Positions 21,221 to 31,744 of a stretch of DNA of 64,000 nt are shown in pieces. The position numbers and the translations under genes are program-made. How positions within the stretch are numbered: the first letter of the stretch is position 1; every line of letters starts with the position of its first letter. Origin of the DNA: Isoetes taiwanensis (lineage: Eukaryota; Streptophyta; Lycopodiopsida; Isoetales; Isoetaceae); the NCBI GenBank assembly GCA_021234155.1, contig JAJEKV010000129.1, positions 1,961,398 to 2,025,397 on the forward strand, read 5' to 3'. The notes under the pieces were generated by a model, which saw only the letters and a list, made by a program, of their open reading frames with translations, did no database searches and was not told the DNA's origin.

Positions 21221-23270
21221 TGTTGACCCTAAACCTGGCTTAAAGGTCAACCACAAGGATCCAACTTGAATTTTCACTCAAATTGGGGTTAGAACCTCCA
21301 GATCACTTAAGGTGATCAGTCTATGCAAGAAAATTCCAAAGAGAAGTTCAAAAAATTTGAGTTCTATACCTTTCCATTTCCAAAAAATGGTACCTTTGCC
21401 AAAACAATTGTGGTGTCGAGATGCAGATCGATTTTTTTAAGTCAGATACAATAGACTTGGTCAAAAAAGTTGTAGTTAACCAACAGTAAAGCTTCTGACC
21501 AAGTCAGAGACTTAATCTGTGAGTTATTCGAGCTCAAAGTGAGGTCAAATTTTGGTCAATAGGGGTCAAATGTGGAAAACAGTGATCAGAATTTGAGATT
21601 TGGAGTTGCCAATCATCTTTTTGAGAAATTCCAAAGTAGGTAGGTTGCAATGGTGCTAGGGAAGAGGGGCAAGCAATCAAATCCTCATTTGGATGTGTAG
21701 GAGTATTTTTTGTGGCTAGATTTGGCAAAATACAGTCAAAACTGTCCAAACCCGAGAGCAATTTTTTTGAATTTGAGCTATACTTGATATTTTTGAATGA
21801 TTCCAACTCCTCTGGCTAGCACAGGCCCTAAGAATAGATGGCAAGTGGTCCAAAAGAATAGAGAAACACACTAGAATTTTCTGTAGAATATTTTGTAACA
21901 AGAATTGTAAAATAACATATCAGAAATGGATTTGACAACTTGGCAATCGATTTAAATTGATATGGAGGTAAATATATCATGATAACAGAATATAAGGATG
22001 CTTCATAGCTTTAATCACAGGAAAATAATCTTCTCAAGTCAATAAATAATTTTTAAAGGTAATGTCAACTAGATCTTGTGAATCCAGTTGAGGAGAGCTC
22101 AAGAACTTCAAGGATCGTCCAGATCTTGCTCAGCAATGATCAATGTAGGATCTGAATACTTCTGGGCCTTCGAAAATCTTCTGTTATTGTCTCCCGGTAT
22201 ATATGTTTTTGGTTTAACGGTTTCAGCATATTAGGGCTTAAATTTAGGCTTGATAAGATGCTTAAGAGCGGGAAATGCAGAAATAGATAGGTTTCAGAGT
22301 TTAATGCTTCCATTCCGGCGTGATTCGAGCAGGTTTCCATAATTAGGGTTCGTTGAAGGTATTTTCCCAAGAATTCCGCGATACGGCCCCGTATTTTTGA
22401 GTGCATATGCCTGGAATATGCTGTATTTGACCTTTTTTGAAAGCTTGGCCAATGGTTTAAAGGCTTTTACCCAAGAAATATTGAAAGGGATGATAAACCA
22501 TTGACCATGGAAGAGAATGTCCACTCGTGTAAAAAGAATAGGGAATCTTTGGGGCATCTTTAGGCAAGATTAGGAATATGCCACTATGAATATGATGACA
22601 CAAGGATGAAGACAAAAGAATTCATGAGGGAACATTATGGGGGCAAAGGAAATAATGGGGAATGGTATTTTTAAAACAAAGGCTTAGATAGATTTTTGGG
22701 TGGACAAAGTGATGGCACATTGAAGGAAATAGTAGGGGATTTGAGGGAGATGGTAATTATAGCAAAGCAAGCATGGCAAAAGAGTGAATAATGGGTGGGA
22801 AAATAATATTGAGCCAAAAGTGCAAAAATGGGGGTAGTGTGGTAAATGTTTATGGCAATTTTTTGAGGGCAATGGTGTAAAGTGGTCATGAAGAGTAGAT
22901 AGGGGAAATGCCATGGGGTAATTGGCAGATAAGTTATGGAAATGGCTAGGCAAGGTGGATGACAAGGGTGGAACCACATATAAGGGAGTCTTCCAAACTT
23001 CAACTTCCAAACTTCAAATAATGTCTTCCAAACTTCATAACCCAGAATCTTCTAGAGCATATTCCTGATTAAGCATTTGACCTCAAATAAAATACCTGTT
23101 GTGAAGTTTAAGTCTTGAGCATTTTTTGACTTGAAGCATGAACATCTTTTGACCTCCATATCAATGTTGAATGACAAGAATCTTCCAAACTTTGACCTAG
23201 TCTTCTGAAATGATTTGACCTAGCTTGAATAAATAGATCTCTATTAGCATGTTGCCCTTTGGGGGCAACA
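21221..23270 (-). repeat. 5' LTR of the Ty3 element
   Basis: 2050 bp; it is the element's 5' LTR because gag starts next to it on the minus strand. Both ends are self-complementary: 23250-23270 pairs TGTTGCCC with GGGCAACA around a short loop, and 21222-21252 pairs GTTGACC with GGTCAAC. Confidence 0.95.
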
Positions 23271-23460
23271 CAGCCCATGTTCTGGAGGATGCTGAAGGAC
23301 CCTGCCATACCCCTCCCTGTTCAACATGATGACCATGTAGTTTTAAGCAATTTCTCTCTTTTTCATGCAACATTCCTGATCGTGCAAGCATATCCACCAT
23401 GCAGATATAGTGATCCTCTGTTAGCACAACACCATATTCTTTCATTGGATTAAAATCCTG
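23271..23460 (-). pseudogene. PPR gene remnant, upstream half, split by the LTR retrotransposon
   Basis: The minus strand reads MKEYGVVLTEDHYICMVDML and then ARSGMLHEKE, the usual HYxCMVDxLxRxGxLxEAE stretch of PPR proteins, followed by a diverged segment that runs directly into the retrotransposon. Together with the block at 12870-12964 it forms one continuous target, which dates the retrotransposon insertion after the PPR duplication. Confidence 0.55.
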
Positions 23461-23794
23461 CTGGCCCTTTTCTACCAGGTCAGCCTAGGCATGTGCCATA
23501 GAATCAGGTTTCAACCTTAATTTCCGCTTATCCTCAAAACATTTTACATTCTTGTTGATTTCATTACTCATGCTAAACGCTTTTATCATTCAAGATAATA
23601 GCTCTTTCACAGATATACCTTGCCAAATTCTACTTTTACTTCCAATAGAGAACCGCAATTGCCTAAAACAACCCTAAAGTTGCTTTGTGAATCCAAGCAA
23701 TAGAGCACATTCAACTGCTTTGTGAAATTGATGGGTTCCAGAGGGATTGTTCTGATAGGAGGCAAACAGGAAACATGGAAGGGGGCGGAGGTCT

Positions 23795-25553
23795 TTAGAT
23801 GCAGGGGGGTAAATTGGAGCTCAAATAGGGACCCATCGAAGAAGCCACTCTGGAAGTGGTCGACCCAGAATCGCTTGCAATAGATGGAGAACCATTCACT
23901 GGACTAAGACTTTGTTTTTTATGCATCAAGTGATGAGTTTTTGTCGATGGAATCTCAAAGCCTAAGGACATCCTCCTAGAACTTGAAGATCCATTTTTTG
24001 ATCTGGAACTGCTATTTCTGTCTAAGCTTTCTTTTGGAATCAATCTTTTCCCTTCTGATACTGGTGTTTGGGCTTCAAAAGCATCAACCATTCCTCCAAT
24101 AGAATGTGTATGTACTAGATTCATGTTATTGAGGCAACCCCCAATCACCTGATAACAACATTTACTCTTATTAAGGATTTCTTACCAAACAATATGGGAT
24201 GTCAACTTTCAGAGATGGTAGGACATTACCTCATCATCAAGCTTTCTCATTTCTTGTTCTTGATTGTCAATCACTTGTTGCCGCATGGATCTTCTTATTT
24301 TTTCCATGTTAAAGATGTCGACAGTACCATTCTGTGAGTATCTTATACTTTGGAATCTTTCTATTTCACTCTCTTTCTTGCTTAGAGCTTCCTTCAATGC
24401 AGATACCTGAACAATATCCAATAACACAAATGTCTTGTCACTACTGATGCCTTCATGCATAAACATTATAAGAAATAAGATTAGAGCACTGCATTTTGCC
24501 TAATTTTACAATGTCATAAATGATCAGAAAGAGACACAAAATCTAATGCTTGCCAAATGACATGAACTACATGCCCTTCTTGCAGTGATCAATATGCCAT
24601 TTGAAGAACATATTTCTAACAAACAAGAAATAGAGACAATGGGAATGCAAGACAGAACCAGTAGTGTCACCTGCTCTTTAAGCTCTCGTAATTCTCCAGT
24701 TTCCCTGTTAGAACGGGCAGCTCCAAGCTCCACTGAAGCCACTCTCTCAGCAAACTTTAGCGTGCTTAAAGTTTCACTATAAGAGTCAATGTCCGGGCTT
24801 ATATGGACAAACATAAGTGCTTTTGCTTGCCCACCTGCATAAGGAGAAGTCAGTACATCTTCAGAAATATGTTCTGATTATGTTAGGTGTATGGCCTACC
24901 TAGTGCATCCTGAAGCAATTGGGTAAGTTTGCTATTGCGGTAAGGAACATGTGCACTTTTCTGGCTGAGGGCAGAAATGACATCTCCAAGAGCTGAAAGA
25001 GATTTATTAATAAACTGAGCCTCCTTAAGCCTGTTTCCAGTAACTTCAGACTTGTCCACCCTTTCACTACCGGCAAGGTCAACCAGGTGTAAACATCCAC
25101 GTAATATTGCACCTGATACGAGGTCTACCCCTTGAACATGAACTGTCAGCACACTGAAAGAACGAACACAAAGTCAGTAAGATCCATAACATAATAATAT
25201 AAAGCACACGGTAGCAGGTTGAATGGCAAGACACCTATGTGATCTGCTATTGCGTTCATTGAGAGCTGTTGAAGAAACTGAACGATTCTTGTGCCCCATA
25301 TCCATCAATTCTAAGACATCACTAGTTGATGTTACGGGCAGCATTGTGGCATCCGGGACATTTATTCCATTCTGCTGAGAGTTGTTGCGGATCTCAAGCT
25401 TGTGAAAGTCAAGGTAACAATTTCAAAATATAGAACTACTAGCTATCTTCTCTTAACAACACAAACTGCCATAAAGGATATTTTTTATTGCCGCCATCTA
25501 TTGCCAATAGATCACGAAGAAGTTCATTATATATCTCTAGCATCTGCACTTCT
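23795..25553 (-). CDS. Kinesin-14 family motor gene, C-terminal part only
   Basis: Exons on the minus strand: about 25549-25482, 25398-25235 (or from 25401), 25153-24900, 24834-24671, 24406-24230 and 24148-23795, ending TAA. They encode [35 protein letters not shown], the switch-I block [29 protein letters not shown], switch [72 protein letters not shown], then a coiled-coil and Ser-rich tail. The [24 protein letters not shown] and ELGAAR spellings are those of plant KIN-14 minus-end motors of the calponin-homology subgroup. The ATP-binding P-loop half and any calponin-homology domain should lie at higher coordinates but none is seen up to 47 kb. The gene is therefore either truncated or has an enormous intron. 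Confidence 0.85.
25402..25481 (-). other. Candidate U12-type AT-AC intron in the kinesin gene
   Basis: Between DGGNKK and LEIRNN no GT donor exists; the minus strand instead shows ATATCCTTTA, the U12 5' splice consensus. Near the far end TACCTTGAC resembles the U12 branch site (TTCCTTRAY), followed by TTTCAC. Joining leaves the frame one base short within an A run, so a homopolymer error or an alternative AAG acceptor at 25399 must also be considered. Confidence 0.5.
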
Positions 25554-25705
25554 CTGCAGCCATAGCCTGCCGTGTTCTAGTCCATTCTAACAGAATAGAC
25601 CAAATCCTGCTCGGAATTTACATGCCAGTTATCCGGTTGAAACACCACCGATCGAAAATGCAGATGACCGTCCATTTACAGGGAGCAGCAGGTTTTTAGC
25701 AGTCA

Positions 25706-25832
25706 CAAGCATATCCTAAGAATATTCTGGCATATACCTAGGATATGCCACAAACCCATATAAACAAGGGTTTGCCCCCCTAGGGGCAACCCAATAAACA
25801 AGGGTTTGCCCCCCTAGGGGCAACCCAAAAAG
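25706..25832 (+). repeat. Repeat end with tandem palindromic GGGTTTGCC...GGCAACCC units
   Basis: ATATGCCACAAACCCATATA is followed by two tandem copies (unit about 34 bp) of a near-palindrome, GGGTTTGCCCC around CCTAGGGGCAACCC. A diverged relative with ATATGCCACAAACCCACATG and GGGTTTTCCCCTTAGGGACA lies at about 9831-9884. The shape resembles the hairpin LTR end of the 13-23 kb element, so these may be ends of related LTR elements. Confidence 0.5.
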
Positions 25833-25849
25833 AAGGGGGTCAATACCAA

Positions 25850-26780
25850 GTGAACCACAACTTATTGCATTATAAAAACAGTTATTTATTGCAATTATTG
25901 CCATAATTTTGCTAGGATAAGCCTTTTTTAGCGATTGTGAGCATCTATCTAGGTGGTGCCTGAGGCCTCCCCGAAGAGGCAAAAAAGGACCTTAGAAACT
26001 CCAAACAATGGTGCCATACTCCATCAAGGAGCAAAGTTGAAGGGCACCTTGTTGTATGTGGACTATGACCTTACCCCTCCACAGCCGACATGAGCTTGCT
26101 CAAGTGAAAGACATAAGAAGATACGGCGGTGCCACTGCTTGATTCAAGGAAAGCCATTTTTTGCCCGCCTGCCTATACTGTATTAGAAACTGCACATAAA
26201 GGAACAATTGGGCCATCTATTGCTGCAAATGCCAGCACTGCAGCTCCCAGGCAAGTGTTGCTATAGCTCTTGATGACACGTTACTGCAGCCACTGTTGTA
26301 ACCCCTCGTAGCGCTATTGCTATTGCAACCTCTCACGGTGCTGCTATTGTTCATGCAATCTTTCGGGGTTCTGCTGCTACTATTGTTGCTCATGCTACCC
26401 TTTGGGATGCTGCTACAACCTCTTGGGGTGCTAGTCCTATAACTACGACTATATATGCTACCACTTTCAAATAGGGAATGTGCCTATAGATGGTCCCCTA
26501 GAATTGTAGAGACTTTCCATGGTATAAGGGGGATAGCTTGAACTCCATAGCCAGGTATATGGATTTCGTTTTTCTTATGGAAACATGAGAACACGTTGAT
26601 CCAAAGGATAATAGATCTGTCAGGCTATCAACGTTAATTGTTTTATGGATGCGCGGGCAATTGAGAACATGGTGGAATAGCTTACTACTACAAATAAGAC
26701 TGCGGAGACACCTTCAGTTTCACTGCATAAAATAGGTAGACGTAATCGTTATATGTAGGTATGGGTGCACCAATGTGGTA
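25850..26780. repeat. No gene; imperfect TGCTGCTAC-rich tandem repeats at about 26290-26450
   Basis: Units of about 40-45 bp with TGCTGCTATTGTTCATGC and variants, ending in CCTCTTGGGGTGCT-type blocks, are repeated at least four times. No coding signal was recognised in the surrounding kilobase. Confidence 0.5.
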
Positions 26781-26799
26781 CAACCCATTTTGTGGCCTC

Positions 26800-29700
26800 A
26801 TATTACTTCCTTCATGCAGATACAAACTTCTATCACAGGCACTCCGGTGTGGGCAGGTTGGACACATATGTCGATCTATATGAAGATATTCAGCATCACA
26901 AATATTTAGGGTATATAAAGCTAGTTGGATACTTCAATGTACACAAGGTCATAACAATTGACAAAGTTCAGGCCATTGGCTGAGGACATATTTAGCTTCA
27001 TAAGGCCAAAGACTTTTCGAAAATTCTATAGCTTCTCATTTTTGAGCAACAGACTGACAATTTGGTCGTCATCCTTCTACGTGCCACAGAGTGCTATTTT
27101 CGAAAAATATGCACAAGGAGGCCTTTATATTTGGCCACCTTCCCTCGAAACAAGTGGTTTGATGCTGAATATAAGGAACTAAAATGCTGGCTTAGGTAAG
27201 TATTTGACCCCACTTTTAAGTCACGGGTGAGCAAAAAATACAGAGCTTTCTTGAAAGGCATGAAGGCACAATTCATTGCAGAACATCAATGGCAAATGTT
27301 CTACCTTCTTGATCGTAACCCTGGATATTACAGAGGAGTACTGCAAAAATCTATGCAACCTATGCGAACATCTCTTCAAAACAGTGGCTGCAATACCTAT
27401 TGCATCCTTACAATCCCATCAGGATTTGAAATGAGGTACCATCACAAACAGACCTAGCAATGGTTATAACAGAGGCAGATGTCATTAAAGGCTTGCAACT
27501 TCTCACAATTGGCAAGGCTACAGTCTTAGATGGCTTGCAGGCAGAGTGATTAAAGTGGGCAAGGCTACAAATTATTTCCATCTTGGCTAGCATGTTTTAA
27601 TTGGGCACTTCAAGAAGACTACACCTCACAATGGACCGCCAACAGAGTGGTTTCAATACATAAGACATGTGATCCTCACTGCCCTACCAACTATCGCACG
27701 GTCAGCTCGTAATTGGCAAAACTGCTGGCCAAAATTCTTGAGCAGCAATTAACATCATGGCAAAGGACACAGAGGTACACGATCTTACGCAAGCAGGGTT
27801 TAGGCCTACAAACTCCACCATCGATTGTATTTTCAAGTTGCAAGTCTTTATAAAGACAACAGAAATAAACGACAAAATCTATATTGTTGATTTATAGATT
27901 TTGCAAAAGCTCCTGACACAATATCTAGAAAAAAATTGTGGAAAAGATTCATGCAGTTATATATAATATAGACTTTATGCAACGTACTCGGCTCAAATGT
28001 TGCCATCAGACTAGCTTGACAATAGTAGTATGAGAGTCCATCAAAGGTGCCCACACTCTCCCATGCTATTTTTGAACTATAAATTGATCATTGAGGATTG
28101 GCTTCCTCAACATGGAGGTGGGAAAGCCCATCTACTTCACCATATCTTCTATATATGCAGAGTGGATCTCTTAGCTTACACCCCAACAAGTATGCAACAA
28201 CATATGGATGCATTCGATACTTTTTTCCAGGATACTGGAATGTGCGTCAATTTGAGCAAGATCAAGGTGCTCCTCATATCATCTTTATGACAACAAAGGC
28301 ATCCTTGCTTTGCCTATTAAAGTCATAATATAGTAGTACATATATATAAGTACCTGGGAATAGAGTTCACTACTATCACATACTTGGATACTTGTATCCG
28401 ACATGGCTTTATATGCAATGTAGAACAACTATCACATAGCAGAGCTTTATGACTGATTCCACTAGTCATACATGCTCAGGGTTTTAATAGTCAGTTCTTT
28501 TATATGGAATCAAAGCATGGGGGTTAGTGATATCACTTGCCATTGGACATGACTTGAAGCAGGTTCAGAAACTCTTTCTGACTCGAGCATTTGGAGTCAA
28601 GCTCACAGTCCCATATCAAATTCGTTTGCAAGAGATATGGTTCTTACCTCTTCAGAGGGCTGCATTAGAATGTTACATAATATAACTTTCAAATTGTGGT
28701 CAATAGAATAGAATAGAATACATTTTTGTCCCTGAGACCAGAGGGCCATTGGATTTATGTAGCATTTGCAAGCTCCCCGAGGGGGTATTACTAGCACGCA
28801 ATGCTAAAAATAATGTAGCTAGCATGCGAGCTTAGCTTGTTTCTTGAAAAACATGTACAATGCCCAAACATCAGCTACACAGTGGCCATAGGTCCATGAA
28901 GGAGAAACGAGCCATTTGGTCCTCTAGACGGAATGTGTAGGAACAGAGGTGCATACAAGTAACAATAATAAGGACCACAATGATCTCAAGCAGTATGTAG
29001 ACGTGTGCTTCTTAAGTAATCTTTGGGATTCTATGGCTTTAGAACTGGTAAAGATAGCACAATACAAGACTCAGATTAATCCCACACTTGCCAGGGGACC
29101 ATAACGGTACTTGTTGGTGCATTTGCACATGAAGAAGCACAAGATAATTGCATCCATTAGTGGGTCTATTTCTAATATTGGTATACAATTTAGCTCGCGA
29201 CATCGAGCGCTGATGTGGTGCTGACAGCCCTTCAAATTGAACTTCACCAGCACGTCAAAGATTTTTTCTCCCCGTCAAAAATTAATGACCTTCGGATCGA
29301 AGTTAATAAGTAACGAATTTTGAAGGTGCGACTATATCATCAATCTGTGATTTCTTAGTGCTTTGATTCTGCTTTGAATTTCAAAATATTCCACGCCTGA
29401 ACATCATAATGCTCGTCGCCAAACTAGGTTGGTCACTGACGAATTTTAAAGGTACGACCGTCTCGTCGAACGATGATTCTTGGTGCTTTGATACTGCTTT
29501 GGCTCGAAATGGCCATTGCTTGAATGTCATAATGGCTGTCACCACACTTCATTCTGCCCATAGGGCCCGTCCAACAAGCTTGTACAAAGAAAAAAAGGTG
29601 CTGATGATGTGTTGAAATTTTGCTTTTTACACCACTACTAAAAATAGGCCCTAGTGCAGGAGCGCATTGCCTCAGAATTGAGACGAGCAGATGGTCTTGG

Positions 29701-29998
29701 GAAGAACGAGGAGATGGGATTTGCTCAATGTTGCCAACCGGGAGTTATTGAAGGTGATTGCCATACTCTTCAGAACTGCCTAGCATTTGGGCCTATCAGG
29801 GCATGTTCCGAGTTGGTTACACCTAACCAACCACTATATGTGATGTTGCAGACTCCATCAATGAGGATACTAGCATACCTCCATGAGGTAATAGACATGC
29901 GAACTCACCCATAGATATAGAGTCTCCATGTACAGGAAAAACCAATTCATAGAGTCTTTGGTCTCCATGTACAGGAAAAACCAATTCAATTCAATTCT
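26800..29998 (+). mobile_element. LINE family A, copy 2: longer, heavily decayed
   Basis: The same family as 3455-5680, starting further upstream. Blocks in several frames: WPPSLETSGLMLNIRN near 27130, NYRTV near 27690, HRLYFQVASLYKDNRNKRQN, FIDFAKAPDTISRKKLW near 27895, VLLYGIKAWGLVISLAIGHD near 28495, QKLFLTRAFGVKLTVPYQIR near 28570, NLWDSMALELVKIAQYKTQI near 29020, and the C-terminal block VIEGDCHTLQNCLAFGPIRA near 29730, ending LHEVIDMRTHP. The 3' end near 29998 carries CAATTCAATTCAATTC. It contains a SINE-like insertion at 28698-28801 and a local duplication at about 29310-29540. Confidence 0.8.
28694..28801 (-). mobile_element. Short SINE-like element inserted in LINE copy 2
   Basis: About 100 bp absent from LINE copy 1 at the equivalent place (GGTCAAT/ATGGACGATGCTCG near 4875). 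On the minus strand it ends CCAATGGCCCTCTGGTCTCAGGGAC... followed by an ATTCT-repeat tail. CAAT occurs at both borders and may be a short target duplication. A second copy lies at 62894-63006. Confidence 0.6.
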
Positions 29999-31076
29999 GT
30001 TCGATGCAATATCTTTGGTTTATTTCATTCAATATTTTTGCTATATTTGCATTAGAGTGTATAAGTATAATTATCACATTCTTGGCATTTCAAATACTAT
30101 TGTCTGATATGAATAGCTTTGCCAATGCACTGTGCATCATTGCTTGTAGGGGTAACTGTTTTAGATGTTGTTTAGAATATGCAAATGTGCTTATATTAAA
30201 GGGAAGATTTTTTTTAGTAGCTAATTTTAGTATGTTATAAGATCCAAAAATATATTGTGCCTTTATATTATGTGTTTAAATTCAAATTTTGATAAACATG
30301 AAACTGTTGTTAGTTGTTTCTTTTTGGAGATCATCGCATCTACAATACTTGCTATTATAGAAGTTTGCCAAGGCTGATAACACATTTAGCATGATTCCAA
30401 AACCAACTAGATATACATGAAATGTAATTTCTTTGCCCATGCCTGAGCAATCTGATAAAGCCCTCCAATTGGTCATTATTATATCCTACATTTGTTCCTA
30501 TTTCAGTGTATTTTGGAGGCTATATGTATCAAAGTGCATGGGCTTTCTAAACCATATGGTAGCATGGCAATCAATTTCACACCATTTGTGGTCCATTAAA
30601 TGCACATTGACCTTAAAGCACACAACATTTGGGGATATGGTATGCACTTGCTTTCAACTATTTACTTTAAGAATACATCTTTTATGATTTAAACTCTTTA
30701 AAATTACTCAAGGCCCACACTGTGGGATCCATCTGAAAAGGAGGAGATTGCATGTCTTTAAGGGCATTGATAGTGTAGATGAATTTGTATAGGATAAAAT
30801 TGGTTTTTTTCTTCCCTTGATCAAAAAAAAATTATTGATTTGGGTCGCGAGGATAAAATGGCATATGTCAAAAAATACATTATCCTGACTGCTACCTTGA
30901 AACCCCGGTTTCAAAATACAAAATGTTCCTTTAACCATGTAGCAAAATACAACATGGTGCACTCTAGATTAATGTACAAATGAGATATCAGTATGGTATC
31001 AAAAACTAATGCCAAATCACAATGGCTACATTGACCATGAAAAAATATAATACCATTGCCAAATTTTAGAAAGAAA
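29999..31076. other. No gene seen
   Basis: AT-rich spacer without recognisable coding blocks on either strand. Confidence 0.5.
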
Positions 31077-31340
31077 AAGGAAGGAAGGAAGGAAGGAAGT
31101 TTATTTTAACGTCCACGGAGGCCAGAGGCCTATGAGACGGTACATGCAGAGAACAGGCAAAAAAGCCAAAAACCCCAACACCAAAAACAAACAATGTAAC
31201 TGTACAGTAGAACCCTACTACCGGGATGAAAAAACCCCACTTACAAGCATCCAACTTTATCGTGTTGATAGATCTGCAAGCATCCAACTTTATCGTGTTG
31301 ATAGATCATGTTTAAACATCATTGTTCCCAAAGATGTCTA
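31077..31340 (-). mobile_element. LINE/SINE 3'-end module with (TTCC)n tail and a 33-bp tandem duplication
   Basis: On the minus strand, TCATAGGCCTCTGGCCTCCG followed by TGGACGTTAAAATAAA leads into a (CTTC)n run (31077-31098 on the plus strand as GGAA). The same hairpin-forming module ends LINE copy 1. Upstream on that strand, two 33-bp copies of CAAGCATCCAACTTTATCGT (plus-strand starts 31244 and 31277) are adjacent. The 5' boundary is uncertain. Confidence 0.5.
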
Positions 31341-31744
31341 ACTGACAAAATCAAAGCACTTGAACCATGATGCCATTGAATGAGACATACATTAGGGTCT
31401 ATGCTAATGTTCGAATTAAAGCTCCAAGGAACTACCTGCAGAAAATAAATATAACAAAAATGATCAGTTGAATACAAACACAATTCAGATTTCAAGAGAA
31501 AAATACTATAACTTCATGTAGTTCCAGTGTTGCTTCATCAACAATACGAGTACATCACCACGATGGTGCCACCATCATATCACCAACACCAAAACTGAGG
31601 ACACAATAAAACATATAACAAAACACGATGTTGCCATCACCTAGGCACCCTGGTTAGACAATGCTCAATGCACAATAGGTAAGTCCTTATCTTTCTGCTT
31701 GGCAAGATCGCCACCGCGATCCTTATGACCTTTTTATTTTGCAG

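Larger units (their letters stand above)
12965..23270 (-). mobile_element. Complete Ty3-type LTR retrotransposon, 10.3 kb, minus strand, degenerate pol
   Basis: Two long direct repeats (12965-15013 and 21221-23270) begin TGTTG and end CAACA and are flanked by the 5-bp duplication CAGCC (12960-12964 and 23271-23275). Reading the minus strand, the order is 5' LTR, primer-binding site, gag with three zinc knuckles, protease, an RNase H-like block, reverse transcriptase, RNase H, integrase, a 0.8-kb non-coding tail and the 3' LTR. Protease-RT-RNase H-integrase order places it in Ty3 (Metaviridae-type). The LTRs differ only by scattered substitutions and short indels, so insertion is fairly recent, yet gag and pol contain many stops and frameshifts. 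It was probably mobilised in trans or the sequence is imperfect. Confidence 0.95.
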
